This document shows positions 46,582-57,235 of a stretch of DNA of 64,000 nt, piece by piece. Position numbers and translations under genes: made by a program. The DNA lies in assembly GCA_038503035.1 (NCBI GenBank), contig JAVSML010025175.1, positions 502,518-566,517 of the forward strand, given 5' to 3'. Numbering within the stretch: the first letter of the stretch is position 1; each line of letters starts with the position of its first letter. The notes below the pieces were generated by a model. That model was not told the origin of the DNA. It saw only the letters and a program-made list of their open reading frames with translations, and searched no databases. This stretch comes from Crocodylus rhombifer (Eukaryota; Chordata; Crocodylia; Crocodylidae).

Positions 46582-48792
46582 ACACTATCCTTGATCATGA
46601 GAGAAATCCCAATGCCTATTCTGAAGTTCGCATTGTTGCAAAGCCATATTTAAGTTCCACAAATTTCTCACATTGACATGAACAGAATGTATGTAAGTAG
46701 CTTCCATTAATGTTGCTAGGATCCATGCAAATAAGTTCCCAATCCATCAAACTGACCTATTGGGTTCTAATTCTGTGTCCTTCACCCTGCTATCCAAAGG
46801 CTACTCAAATGCTGGATTTTATAAAATGCAATTTATTCCATTTACATGCTAAAAGGAGGCTGTACACTAACCTACAGCATCGACTTTCCCAACTTTTTAT
46901 AAGCACTCGTCATTAGAAACACAACAGTGTAAGAGTCTTGGTAGCAGCAACCCTCAAAATGACTAGCTTCTGTACTTTCCAAGGCTCCAATAAGTGGCCC
47001 TTCAACAGCTGCTTCCCCTTCACTATTTTTGGCACCAGTTAGTATGCAGTTAATTTAAGTCCAACTAAAATACAAAGCAGTAGCAATGCCAAAAGACACT
47101 GTACACTTCAGCAGCTTTAGCTGACATGCAGATAATCCTTATTTGTTATAACATACGTGATATGCAAAAACATTAGATCTGGCAACAAGTTACGCAAATT
47201 ATGCACTTCAGATATAAATAAGTGAAGGCCACTAGTTAGATGCAGGAAAAACAGCTTTCAGAAATGCCAGCCACATTCACCAAGATAAATCAGTCATGTC
47301 AGAGTTCCCCAGCTTTACAGTAACTGAGTTGTCAAACCTGAAATCAAGTATCCTCCACCTCATCGTGAAGTCTGAGCTTCTACAGGCTTGGGGGAAGTTA
47401 CGCTCAGAACCAAGACCTTACCTCAAAGGATAAAGGTGGACCTTTACTTTTTCCCTTGTTGCAAAATCAGTTACTAAGTAATCAACGTGTATCTTACATA
47501 TCTGCATTCCCAGCAGCTGAATTTTACAAATATCATTACCTTTAAAGAAAGAAACATACAGTGCTATAAATCAGTGGGTTTACTTTTCTCTTTCCAGTCA
47601 GTTTGACTCAAGGCTGTGCTGGTCTCCATTTTCCCCAAAGCAACATTTGAGTTTTCCTTATTGTACTTCATTTCACTTTTTGAAATAGAAATTAGGTAGG
47701 TTCCCCATCTTTCTGCATCAGATTTTGGGGCATCTCAGAATGTCGCCAGCCGGTCATCAACACAGCAGTTCTTCAAAAATAAAATATGTGGAGACTATTA
47801 ACTGGGCCTTTTTGGCATTAAAAGTTAGAACTTGGACCACTAGGTCTAACAAGGTACAGTGAAGATGCCAAGAACACAAAATTATAATACTATCTCCAGT
47901 AACTCTAAAGCTCAAGCTAAAGGAGAATTTCCATTGATTATATTATTACTATTATAGACTTTATTTTCCATTTCTCCCTTTTGTGCTTGTGCTCAGTCTC
48001 TCTTTTTGTTAGACTACAGAAAAAAGGACAGTGAAAAAGATTACCATAAAATACCTTTTTAGATCTACTGTAAGCCAAAAAACAAGAAGTACTGGGGGAA
48101 AATAGAGCTCAGAAGGAAACTCCACTTTTATTATCTCCCTTAACCAAGGATGTTATCTCATTAGACTTTTTAGAACAGCACATAATATTTCACATCATAC
48201 TAGAGAAAGTAAATTGAACAGGGAGAATGACAGATGGAGTTTCAATGCTAAATTATACTACCTTAAAGAGATAAAGTGAGCTTTTCACAACAATGCCATA
48301 CTATGTGCACACATGACTCCAGTAAATGGCCTCCACCAGAAAGATCAAAGCAGATCGTTCCATCTCATGACTCTGTCCTTCCTTTTTTCCATCAGTCAGA
48401 AGCAAATTAAGCTTTTTAAAGGCATGTAGCGGTGTGTGTTCTAGGTAGACAAATGGGATGTAGGCATAAAGCCAAACAATTTGTTCTGCGAGGATGGCCA
48501 TGTGTCAGGTGCTTTCCAAAAAACATCCCCATGCCACAACACAGCATGGAGGCAAACTGGTAACACAGTCCTAGTACATTAGCAGACTTGTTCTCTTGTT
48601 TTACAGTGGGTGCTACTACACAAATATTCACATCTGAGTCTATTTGTGCTCCCTTACCTATTTACCTGCTTTGGGGAAAATGAAATATTTCATATCACTA
48701 TTGCCACTGAACCCTTACTTCTATCCTGAAGACTGACAAGGAGCCAGGCAACACAACCCAGCAATGGTGGTGCACTGCCTCCTGACGCGCTG
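46582..48792. other. Intronic sequence, nothing identified
   Basis: AT-rich. Overlapping minus frames at 48301-48631 (66-71 codons) lack recognisable domains or splice sites. Confidence 0.5.
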
Positions 48793-48800
48793 CCATTAAC

Positions 48801-49223
48801 TAGAGGTGCACCAANNNNNNNNNNCCCCCCTTCCCAGCGCTGCCATTGCCCACCCTGAGCCCAGCCCAACCCAGGCCCCACCAAGAAAAGCCCTGCACAG
48901 CCCCAGCTCCAGCCTGCAGGTGCAGCCCACCCACCCTGCCCTACGCAGATCCAAGGGCACACACCCCCACCCCACCCCCTGTGCCCTCCCAGGAGCCATC
49001 CCCCCCACAATCCCCGGACAAGCTGCAACTCAGTCCCGCACCCTGCCCCACCCCAACTGGGCAGCATCTGCCCCAGCCCCTGCCCCACCACAAGGGGTGT
49101 GGATCTGCACCCCCATGCTCCATCCCTTCCCCTCCCCTTCCACCACAACATAGCAGCTGCACGCAGCTGTAAAAGAAATTGGATCGATATTGGCCCCCAA
49201 AAATCTCTATCAGTGTACCCCTA
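48801..49223. mobile_element. hAT-like element containing a 10-N assembly gap
   Basis: Begins TAGAGGTGCACC; the reverse complement of its right end is TAGGGGTACACTGATAGAG. The flanks CCATTAAC (48793-48800) and CCATTAGC (49224-49231) match at 7 of 8. The interior is very C-rich and shares blocks (CTGGGCAG, TGCCCCAGCCCCTGCCCCA) with the element at 58852. A run of 10 N lies at 48815-48824. Confidence 0.82.
48815..48824. other. Assembly gap (10 N)
   Basis: Ten undetermined bases just inside the left end of the hAT-like element, next to a C-run. Open frames spanning it are unreliable. Confidence 1.
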
Positions 49224-49231
49224 CCATTAGC

Positions 49232-51076
49232 CCCCAGTTTCTTTGCTGACCCCCTAATTATCTATCAGGGAACTCTGGGTTCCATGAAATGGTTTGAAAC
49301 ACAGTGACCTATGGGAATCGAAGAGAACTCCATTGCAATATCTAGTCACTGACATTAACAGAAGCAAGGGAGTCAACCAATTATAAAACCCAAAGTTTGA
49401 GTTTATCAAGAGGATTGGACACAGAGTTAACATTCCTACTATCCTACCCTAAGTAATTATAAATACTTCTTTCCTAGTATCCTCTATGGCCTGCATGGTG
49501 ATCAACAACTAGTTTATCAGTCTTTTACCATAGTTTAAATGTGTATATTTTCAGGTCAAGAATATCTTAACAGGATTATTTAAGGGGCGGGAAAATAACC
49601 AAAACAAAACAAGAAACCAAACGATATGTGATTGACAGGAACTCCTCTGCTCCATTCTATTTACAGTCTGTAATGGTTTTTTTATTAGCAGAGCCAATTT
49701 GGGGCAGATTTTATACCAGGCCAGGCAGTTATTGATACCTGCTGTTCCACAGCCTGTCACCATACGTGGTCTGAAAACACCAGGAATTTTTTTTAAAGTG
49801 TGTATATATAGATATCTATCTATCTCTATCTATCTATGCCAAAGTTTAAAAAAAATAACAAGCTAGATCCTATTACTAGAGGGCATGTCACCCCATTGCC
49901 TGTAGACAGTAAATGGCCTAATTAAAGCTAGCATAGTGATGTATAGCTACTGAGCATAGCTGACATCATATAAGAGGAGGGAAAAAACCCAAACACCACA
50001 GCATTTCTCATCCCAGACTACTTTTTCATTGAAATGACTAGCTTGAATGTTGGATATATCCTAGTTGCATTCACATTACTTTTGCAAATATTAAAAAAAA
50101 CAACACCCCCCCAAAAAAATCTCTTTTCTCCAAACTACTTGTTCCTTCCATGCATCACAGAGAGAGAACAACTTAATGCCTTTCAATATTCTTTAGTCAC
50201 AGAATTTTCTTTTACAAAATTAAAGAAATTGCACATGAGAACTGACTGAGAGTGAAAGATAAAAAATTTTTTTTTAAAAAGTGTTTGATATCCAAGTATT
50301 CCTAGACAGGATATATGCCACACATTTCCCCATCAGTTTTTATCAGGCAGAGTCACTTGAGACTCATAAAAAGAATAGGATAAATTTGATTAAACTAACA
50401 TGTTTCCCTCTCACACCCACCCCTCCTCCTCCCACCCACCCAGCCCTGAGAGTTTCCCAAACACAGCATCATAATACTGTACACATTCCCTATTTTTCCT
50501 TTTGGGAGTTGCACTACACTGACACCGTACAAAAATAACCTCCCTTGTCAAAGGATTTTTGTTGATTTCCCCAAATATGGGGCTACACTTTGCCTACTTT
50601 TTCATCTATTTCTGAGCTGACTCTTAACCCTCCTCACCAAGCCCTCCGACCGCTGACACTTCATACCTGTTCCGCTGGGATTCTGTGCAAGATTCTCGGT
50701 AACTGACGTCTCCCATGGTTTTCCACACACTTATGACCAATGCTGATTGGCAGGTGTGGCTAAAAATGGTCACAAACAAACAAAAAAACCCAGAACCTTA
50801 TAACACATGCATCTTGGAGCTACTGGGCAAGGGCACAAGCATGCTATTTTGGGAGAAAGGCAACATAATAAAATATTCAGTCTTGATTTTAAACCAAGAC
50901 ACTTAAGATTGAAGAAAAGTCAATAGATTCTCACCAACTATGGAGGCACTGAACAAAATGGTAGGAGGCATAATCAATTTTAAAATTAATTATCTAATTA
51001 AAAAGAACTAACCCTTTTCCCCAGCACCGACTACAGGCTTCCCCCACCCCCCTCAACTTCTTATACACATTAATAC
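49232..51076. other. Intronic sequence with a (CTAT)n microsatellite
   Basis: A tetranucleotide repeat (ATCTATCTATCTCTATCTAT) is at about 49813-49837 and short A/T tracts are scattered. No other feature was recognised. Confidence 0.6.
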
Positions 51077-51123
51077 TTAAATTTTAAAGATACATATCCT
51101 CCTGAGTAATACAGATTTCTTAC

Positions 51124-51197
51124 CTTCCACTTCTTCTTCATCACATACATGCTTAAGAAAGGAAGCCCCTCTGTCCAGCACTGCCTCATCCTCCATC
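51124..51197 (-). CDS. SLC4A4: SLC4A4 first coding exon, NBCe1-B isoform
   Basis: Start exon of the electrogenic sodium-bicarbonate cotransporter NBCe1-B, a plasma-membrane carrier that moves Na+ with HCO3-/CO3 2- in epithelia and other tissues. On the minus strand a pyrimidine-rich tract ending in AG (51199-51198) precedes a single G, and the ATG is at 51196-51194. The exon encodes [15 protein letters not shown] then HVCDEEEVE (24 codons) plus one base. It ends before a donor GTAAGA beginning at 51123. This peptide matches the human NBCe1-B N-terminus as I remember it, with no difference seen. In-frame codons upstream of the acceptor are intronic read-through. The exon is phase 1 and joins the exon at 25979-26158 in frame. 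The first ~60 residues form the autoinhibitory/IRBIT-binding region in the known protein. Start-codon context is GGATGG. Very sure of identity; the 5' UTR exon upstream was not found. Confidence 0.97.
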
Positions 51198-52107
51198 CTA
51201 TAGTAATAGAAAAGAAAAAACGAATGCTCAGACTTCTCCTGGAGTGAGCTATTTGAACAAGTCCAACTTCTGGGCAGGCTAACTTGCAGATTGTTGTTCA
51301 TGTTACTGTGGGTGCTGTTACTCTTCCTCCAGTGTCTACAGTTCTTTCATGCAGCTTCTTCTCAATGGCGTTTAGTACTAAGCTGGCCCTGCGTAGCTCA
51401 AATTTTAACCTTGAGAGGACAGAGATGTGACAGGTGAGAGAAAGGTAATCCCAGCTAGCAGTCTTTTCTTTTTTAAAGACAGGAGACAAGCATGCACTCA
51501 TACATATATGAGAGTTTAGAGTCTCTATGCAGTAGCTGATAACGAGTAGAAATCCAGCTTCCCTTAAAGCTCTTCTAAACCATGTTGTTGGCAAAACCAC
51601 CTATAGAAGCAGGCACACATACTGTACGCAGACAGACATGCACACACATTCTAATGCACAGTGAGAGACTAGGCTTCCAGCAGCCTCTTAATACCAGCAA
51701 AGCACACTTCTCTGAGAGGCAAGCTTTGTGTCACATGTTGGCCTTACAGAAATCTGACATCTGAGGATTATCCAGAGACCAAGCTACAGCAAGTCAGGCC
51801 ATTAGAGCATTTATTTATTTTACTCACCAGTTCATTCATGGATTGATTTTCTTTGGGGGGTTCCCCTTCCCATCTTCCCCCACCTCACCTCCCCCATATG
51901 TTCCCTGTAGCAGACAAAGTTCCTAGTTTTAAAACTCTGCTCTACCATAAAATCCTCCCAGAGCACCGCCCATAATTGGCATTGCAAAAATGTTCACCCA
52001 CCAAATAATTATGAATCAACTGCCCAGAGGAGTTTTCATCTACTGACTCCTCTGTGAAATCCTATGAAATATGAACTTTCATTTCTACCCAGGAGAACTT
52101 TTACCAT

Positions 52108-52207
52108 CTTTTCTCCAATGCCTGATGAAGGGTATTTGTGCCCGAAAGCTTGCAATTAAAGAACTTTTTTTGCAAAAATCTTGTTGGTCTAATAAAAGAT
52201 ACCTCTA
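52108..52207 (+). repeat. Dispersed repeat copy, plus orientation
   Basis: CCTGATGAAGGGTATTTGTG, CCCGAAAGCTTGCAATTAAA, then GTTGGTCTAATAAAAGATAC. Same motif order as the minus copies at 1287 and 35428. This copy is the best preserved of the three. Confidence 0.7.
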
Positions 52208-53839
52208 CTACAAGTCCCGATTGCCACCCACCACATAAGACCTTTGAAACTTTCTGAGTGAGAGCAAGCATTTATGAGTGAGGGCATTTTTGACTAGCAA
52301 ATATCATGAGTGATAGTCAAAATTAAAGGAAACCTGCAATTTACTATTCTAAATAAATCATATCCCACATACAAGCTAAGAAAATATGTGGCAACTGTTA
52401 CCAGACAGTTATCATATACATTTTCTATCTTAGTATAGAGAAACCATTCATGCCATCTACACATTAGAATTGATGCTACCTACTGTGAATAATCCTATTA
52501 AAGTCAACGAGGCTATTCAAGACTGTGCAAAGTTAACTACGCATGTAATTCTGCAAGACTCAGTTTCATTTGTAACCCATTTTTCAGCCAATTGCAAGAG
52601 AGACTGGTGTTTATGGCAAATCAGACAGCAAGCCTTCTCCTTCCTCCTAGGAAAATGGAGAGGCAACCCAGTGTGCGAGAGCCTAAACAAACACTCTTGC
52701 ATATATTATAACATCTTCTAGCTGTGAACTATCTGTCCACAATAGATGCTCCACGAACAAAAATTAAATCAAATCTAGATCTTCAAAGATGCAACAATGT
52801 TGTCCAATACACAAAAGATACTCAGCAGACAAATATTTGCATTGTACTTTGTTCACTAGGGGCCTGTAGAAGGGCTGTTTTGCTATAGGTTGTCAAGCTC
52901 TGAGAAGAGAGCATTCCTAACATTTTACATGCCCATGAAGCTTCAGAGATATTCAAACCATATGAATTTACAACTTGCATTTTACTCCCTTTCCTACTGT
53001 TATCCACATTATTCTAATCCTTATTTATTAGATTTCCAACAGAAAAAACTCAGTTCACATAGACAACTGCCAAACATTTCACATACGTGCAGAATGAAAG
53101 AAGTCAGACTGAAAGGCAGTTAGCAAGTATCTACTGTGCACATGCAGCATCTGGATTATGAGACAGCAATTACTATAGCATCAAACACATTAATCCTAGA
53201 GATGAGACCACAGCCAGAAACCCAGCCCAGATCCTAGCACCCATGGAGCTTGGGAAAATGTAGATCTAATTCTGAACTTTGCAGAGCATCCCACAGCCAA
53301 TTAAGAGAAACAGACTGTAGCTACCCTGATGCCTGCCCATTTTGGAGAATGAATTCAAGTGGCCTTCAAATCTATATACTTTGTACTAGTTTACAAGCTG
53401 TTGCTTCCCTCCACAATGAAACAAGATGCACCATTCTTTGCAAACTAACATTATCAACTGAAAAACATCACAAACACATGCCTTCCCCAAAAGTCCTCAG
53501 TCTTCATTAAATAATTCAACACTATGCATCTCTTGTTATGCACACAAAACAAATTCCATGGCTACTCTTGCCTGTGTGTAATAGTTGTGCATATACACAC
53601 TTTTTTTTTTTAAAAGCAGAATAGCACCTACTTGCCATAAATACTGCTAAAACATCTGGAACAGATGGCACAGAATTTCCAGACTAAGTAGAAATCTTAT
53701 ATGTACTTTTCTTTTGATTACTCCACGAAGCATTTTCATTCAGTTTTCATCACAAATCACTCTGCAATTTGTCAGGCAGGGAAAGGTCCTCTACTAAAGC
53801 AGTTCTTTCTCTCTCTCTCTCATATGGCATCAGATATCA
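52208..53839. other. Intronic or upstream sequence, nothing identified
   Basis: AT-rich, only chance-length frames. A (CT)n patch lies at 53810-53822. Confidence 0.5.
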
Positions 53840-54123
53840 ACTTCCAAATCTATGAGCCACTGTCTGGCATTATCGCTCGGTGTGCGGATTCCATCTGCCC
53901 CGTCTGGGCATTTGTAAAGACTGCACCTTTTGATTAAGTGCTGTGCTGTTTGTTGGACACCACATTCACACAGGGGGCTGTCCAAGATGTTCATCTTGTA
54001 AAGTACTGTTTTGAAGCATCCATATCCACATCTCAGTCTGTTCAGCTTGACCTATGCTACTGTCAAGGTCATGCCCAAGAGAGGGAAGGATGGTTGGGAC
54101 TTGTTTGGTGTTGGTATAAAACA

Positions 54124-54390
54124 GGGCACATCTACATGTGCACTTTCCTGCACAGTAGACTAATTTGCTACATAGTAAAGTGTCGCCATGTACATGTGTG
54201 CAGCAATTATGCTGGTATAGACTAATTTAGTGTGCTGTTGGATAGTCCCACCAGATACAAGTACTATCTAATAGCAAAGTTACTTACTTCACTTAAACGT
54301 ACATGTAGACAGTGAAGTCTGGATTAGTTTACTCCAGCTCAAATTGCACTGGAGTTTTCAGTCACATTAACCGCATGTGTAAATGTGCCT
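54124..54390. mobile_element. MITE-like insertion in the LINE
   Basis: The left end GGCACATCTACATGTGCAC and the reverse complement of the right end AGGCACATTTACACATGC form terminal inverted repeats. LINE coding text flanks it on both sides (LNRLR segment below, QLQRGVRPIPT-like segment above). TSD not resolved. Confidence 0.7.
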
Positions 54391-55153
54391 ACGCTGTAGG
54401 AATGGGTCTGACCCCTCTCTGCAGTTGGCCCCCTCCATTGCTGGCCACAGGTTTGGTTTAGGATCCCCAATCTCTTCCAGGAACTTGTGGCCCTCATGTA
54501 TAAATGGTTTATGAATTTTATCCTCTTAAGTCTCCATCTATTTGGATCTTCAGTTAACAGCTGATGGAGCATGTGATTTTTGTTACCTCATGCCTCTATT
54601 GCCAGTAACAATGTTAGGATCTGCCTTCTTATATCACTTGGTCTAATGCTGGAGTGTACAGCTGTATGTGTGTGTGGAAGTTGTGCAGCCCATTGTGAGT
54701 CTCAGCCTACTGTTAAGTAGAGTGTCAAGCTTTTTAGTGTGCCAACTTCTGGACCATGCAGGAACACAACATTCTGCTGGGGTCCATACCATTACAAGCA
54801 CAGTGGTTCTGAGGACTTTGAAGTTGACACCCTATGTCATGCTGGCTAAATATCTTAGGGCAGCTATCCATGCACAGACTTTACTGATGACCTTCTTAAT
54901 GGTGACATTTATAGGCGAGGAAATGGTAATACAACTCCTAAGGGTGGGGTATGGCATGGGAGAGGATGTGGTTGCCTATTCAGATATTCCGCATGCTCTT
55001 GGCTCAATGACTGTCCAGGTGGAAGTGTGATGATACCAGTTTATTGATGCTCAACTTCAAGCACCACTTTCAGTACTCAGTATCTTTTCAAGTTCTGTCA
55101 TGCCAATTCCTTTGGCTACTATGGTAACATCAGTGTACATGTATCGCTTAGAT

Positions 55154-56505
55154 CAAGCGTTGTCAACCCCAGGGGTACTTAGGAAGGCCCTAGGTGGTAT
55201 ACATGGGTGGGCAGGGATGGAACGTGTGGCAGGAAGCCACCTTTGTTTCTCCCCAAAATCTCTGTGCTGTGACAATTTGATTAGGATGGGCCCAGCAGAG
55301 GAGACACACTCTTACTCTATCTCTTTAGGTAACCTGAGCTGGCTACATTCCTGAGGTGGGGAGGAAACCTGCTCCCTCTGCCTATGTGACTGGTATCAGC
55401 TTCCTGGGTGAGGGGCATCTACCTGGGTGGCTAGAGTCTGCCCGGCAACTAGTGATGTATTTCAAATTGGTTGGCCGACAGCCAACTGGAGCTGGCCTCC
55501 ACTGGACCAGGTGAACAAGGTCACAGGGGCTATATAAGTTAAGACTGTCCAGGAGGAAGGGGCAGCAGCCATGCGGGGGACTCAGACTTAGAGATGAGCT
55601 TTACCATCTGAAACTGGCTCTCTCCCCCATAACTCATGAGCGAGGAATGGCCTGCCTCCAGAGGAAATCTCCAACAGTCTCTGGATGATGCTTGTGAGTA
55701 AGCTACTCGAGATCTGGTTAGATATATAGCTGGCAGTAACTCAGATGCATGATCAAAAGGCTACCTCAGCCAGACTGTTTTGCTCTATGGGATTTCTATG
55801 ATATTGCTCTAGCTTGTACCCTGTTTTCACCCTACCCCCTGTAATCAATAAAGTTCTTCTTTGTGACTGGTATAGGAGACTTATTGAGGGGCGGGTCTAA
55901 ATTACGCCTAAGAGGCCCCTTAGGTCTGCAGACTAAGAGGGACTTTCCTTTTTGGCCCCCAACTTGGGGAAGTGCCCCAAGTGCCTGTACTGGGTCGAGT
56001 ATCCATAGGAATATTAGGCCTGTGTTTCCCCAAGGACACAGATCCGAGACAGACCCTTCTCGGGGTGGTGGCAGCTTACGTTACCCCCAGGCTAGCGAGT
56101 GCGCTCCAGGAAGGCGGTCAGCCAGATGCGAGGCACCGCTAGGGAGGCTCAGAGCCTGGAAGGTGGTTGGGCACAGTGAGGTGGGTGGCTCAATGTAGGA
56201 GTGCCCCCTACTGGCCCGCCACAAAGCGCCTCTACCCACCACCCCGCACCGCCACCTCCGAGGAGCAAGGGTGGGCGAGGGCAGCAGCACCCCTCTGTGA
56301 GCTGCACAGGCACGGCCTCGGCAGCCAGACATGGGGGGGAAAGCTTACATGCCTCTATCCACCACCCCACACTGCCTCCGCTTTGCATCTGGCTGCATGC
56401 CACCGCCCACCCCAAGTCCATATCCAGCCACATGCCACACCACCACCCCTGCTCCGTGTCTAGCCACTGGGGGGGGGCACTTATTAAAAAGGTTGAAAAC
56501 CCCTG
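55154..56505. mobile_element. hAT element inserted in the LINE, itself carrying an LTR-like insert
   Basis: A perfect 8-bp duplication GCTTAGAT (55146-55153 and 56506-56513) flanks it. The left end CAAGCGTTGTCAACC pairs with the reverse complement of the right end CAGGGGTTTTCAACC. It splits the LINE between the MATTSK and YMYTDV codons. Most of its length is the LTR-like insert at 55225-56223. The hAT remnants are 55154-55224 and 56224-56505. The 181-codon minus frame here has no known domain. Confidence 0.88.
55225..56223 (+). mobile_element. Probable solo LTR inside the hAT element
   Basis: Begins TGTGGCAGG and ends CCCGCCACA, giving the TG...CA ends and short inverted terminal repeat (TGTGGC/GCCACA) typical of LTRs. 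A TATA box (CTATATAAG, about 55528) and a polyadenylation signal (AATAAA, about 55847) sit in the order expected for U3-R. TSD is not clean (aacg against aagc). No internal retroviral genes are present. Confidence 0.6.
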
Positions 56506-56517
56506 GCTTAGATGTTG

Positions 56518-56818
56518 TAGCCATAGGGTTGCCATAAGGAAATCCTTACGGTCACATCTGGAACGCTGTCCCCTCCCCCCAGTGTCAGCAGCACACTGCC
56601 GCAGACAATGACAGAGGCCAGTGGGCAGGGGTGCAGGAGCAGCGCAGTGAACAGGTAGAACTGCCTGGAGTACCATGCTGCTCCGCCTTCCCACCAGACT
56701 GTACCCTACACCCCTGCAATTCCAGGACTCGAGTTTTAAATTTTCACCAACTGACCAGGACTAGCCTTCAAAATACAGGACTGTCCTGGCTAAACCAAGA
56801 TGTATGCTCACCCTATGC
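56518..56818. mobile_element. MITE-like insertion in the LINE
   Basis: The left end CATAGGGTTGCCATA and the reverse complement of the right end CATAGGGTGAGCATAC are similar. The flanking LINE text (PKGSVLAPGF above, NPMATTSK below) is interrupted here. Exact ends uncertain by several bases. Confidence 0.6.
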
Positions 56819-57190
56819 ATGCTAAAAGTCTGAGAAATCCTGGTGCGAGCACTGACCCTTGGGGGAATTCCATTTTATTCTTCAGAGCTTACACTCTGCT
56901 TCTTCTCCTTGGCTAATAGTGAGTTTGAATGATCTGCTGGAGATCACATTCCTGACAAAAGCACATAGCTTGCAGTCAAGTACCACAGAATGCAGTTTGT
57001 ATTTAAAGCCTTGGTGCCATATAATAGCATAGGCAGCTCTATAACTGATGAAGACTACGGCTGTTTTCTGCCTCATTTCAAATCTGTTTTCAATGGCAGA
57101 TGTAACATTAAACTAGTTTAAAGCCCCAGATTATACCTCTGTCTGTCTGTGCATGGTGGTGTTAAACAAACACACACTAGGAAATAGCAA

Positions 57191-57235
57191 TGGGGTTTTT
57201 TTTTTTTTGGTTTTTTTTTGGGGGGGGGGGAGAGG
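57191..57235. repeat. T-tract followed by G-tract
   Basis: About 12 T, GG, 9 T, then 11 G and AGAGGGG. Low-complexity, strongly strand-asymmetric. Confidence 0.95.

Larger units (their letters stand above)
26159..51123 (-). other. SLC4A4: SLC4A4 intron between the two coding exons (24,965 bp)
   Basis: Bounded by donor GTAAGA (from 51123 downward) and acceptor CATAG (ending 26159) on the minus strand, both joining phase-1 codons. It contains many mobile elements, listed separately. I saw no further coding exon of this gene or another gene inside it. Confidence 0.93.
53840..57080 (-). mobile_element. Old non-CR1 LINE (I/Jockey-like, perhaps Vingi), interrupted three times
   Basis: Reverse-strand blocks in order: TAVVFISYRAAYAIIWHQGF and KYKL (57060-56980), NVISSRSFKL, then PKGSVLAPGF (about 56860-56830); NPMATTSKRYMYTDV, where YTDV replaces the catalytic YADD (about 56530 and, after the insertion, 55145-55120); WCLKLSINKLVSSHFHLDS (about 55065-55005); VLRTTVLVMVWTPAECCVPA with WSRSWHTKKLDTLLNSRLRL (about 54820-54690); LNRLRCGYGCFKTVLYKMNI (about 54045-53985); SPLCECGVQQTAQHLIKRC (about 53980-53925). 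Order and C-terminal CxCG..QT..H..C motif identify a LINE ORF2. Separate insertions at 54124, 55154 and about 56518 split it. Clade from memory only. Confidence 0.85.

Noticed and set aside
48301..48631. Two overlapping minus-strand frames of 66-71 codons
   Set aside because: No motif, no splice-site support and no homology recalled.
48690..49172. Overlapping frames of 108-153 codons on both strands around the N gap
   Set aside because: Caused by the C-rich low-complexity interior of a hAT-like element and cross unknown bases.
51077..51123. In-frame codons after EVEG in the first exon
   Set aside because: They follow the GTAAGA donor; the next exon supplies the known continuation [10 protein letters not shown].
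51198..51301. N-terminal extension of the SLC4A4 start exon frame (35 codons before MEDEAV)
   Set aside because: It runs through the polypyrimidine tract and splice acceptor, so it is intron read-through, not protein.
55220..56228. Target-site duplication for the LTR-like insert
   Set aside because: Candidate 4-5 bp flanks (aacg and aagc) do not match well enough to claim.
56149..56694. 181-codon minus-strand frame
   Set aside because: It spans the boundaries of the LTR-like insert, the hAT and the MITE, so it cannot be one evolved protein; it arises from GC-rich composition.
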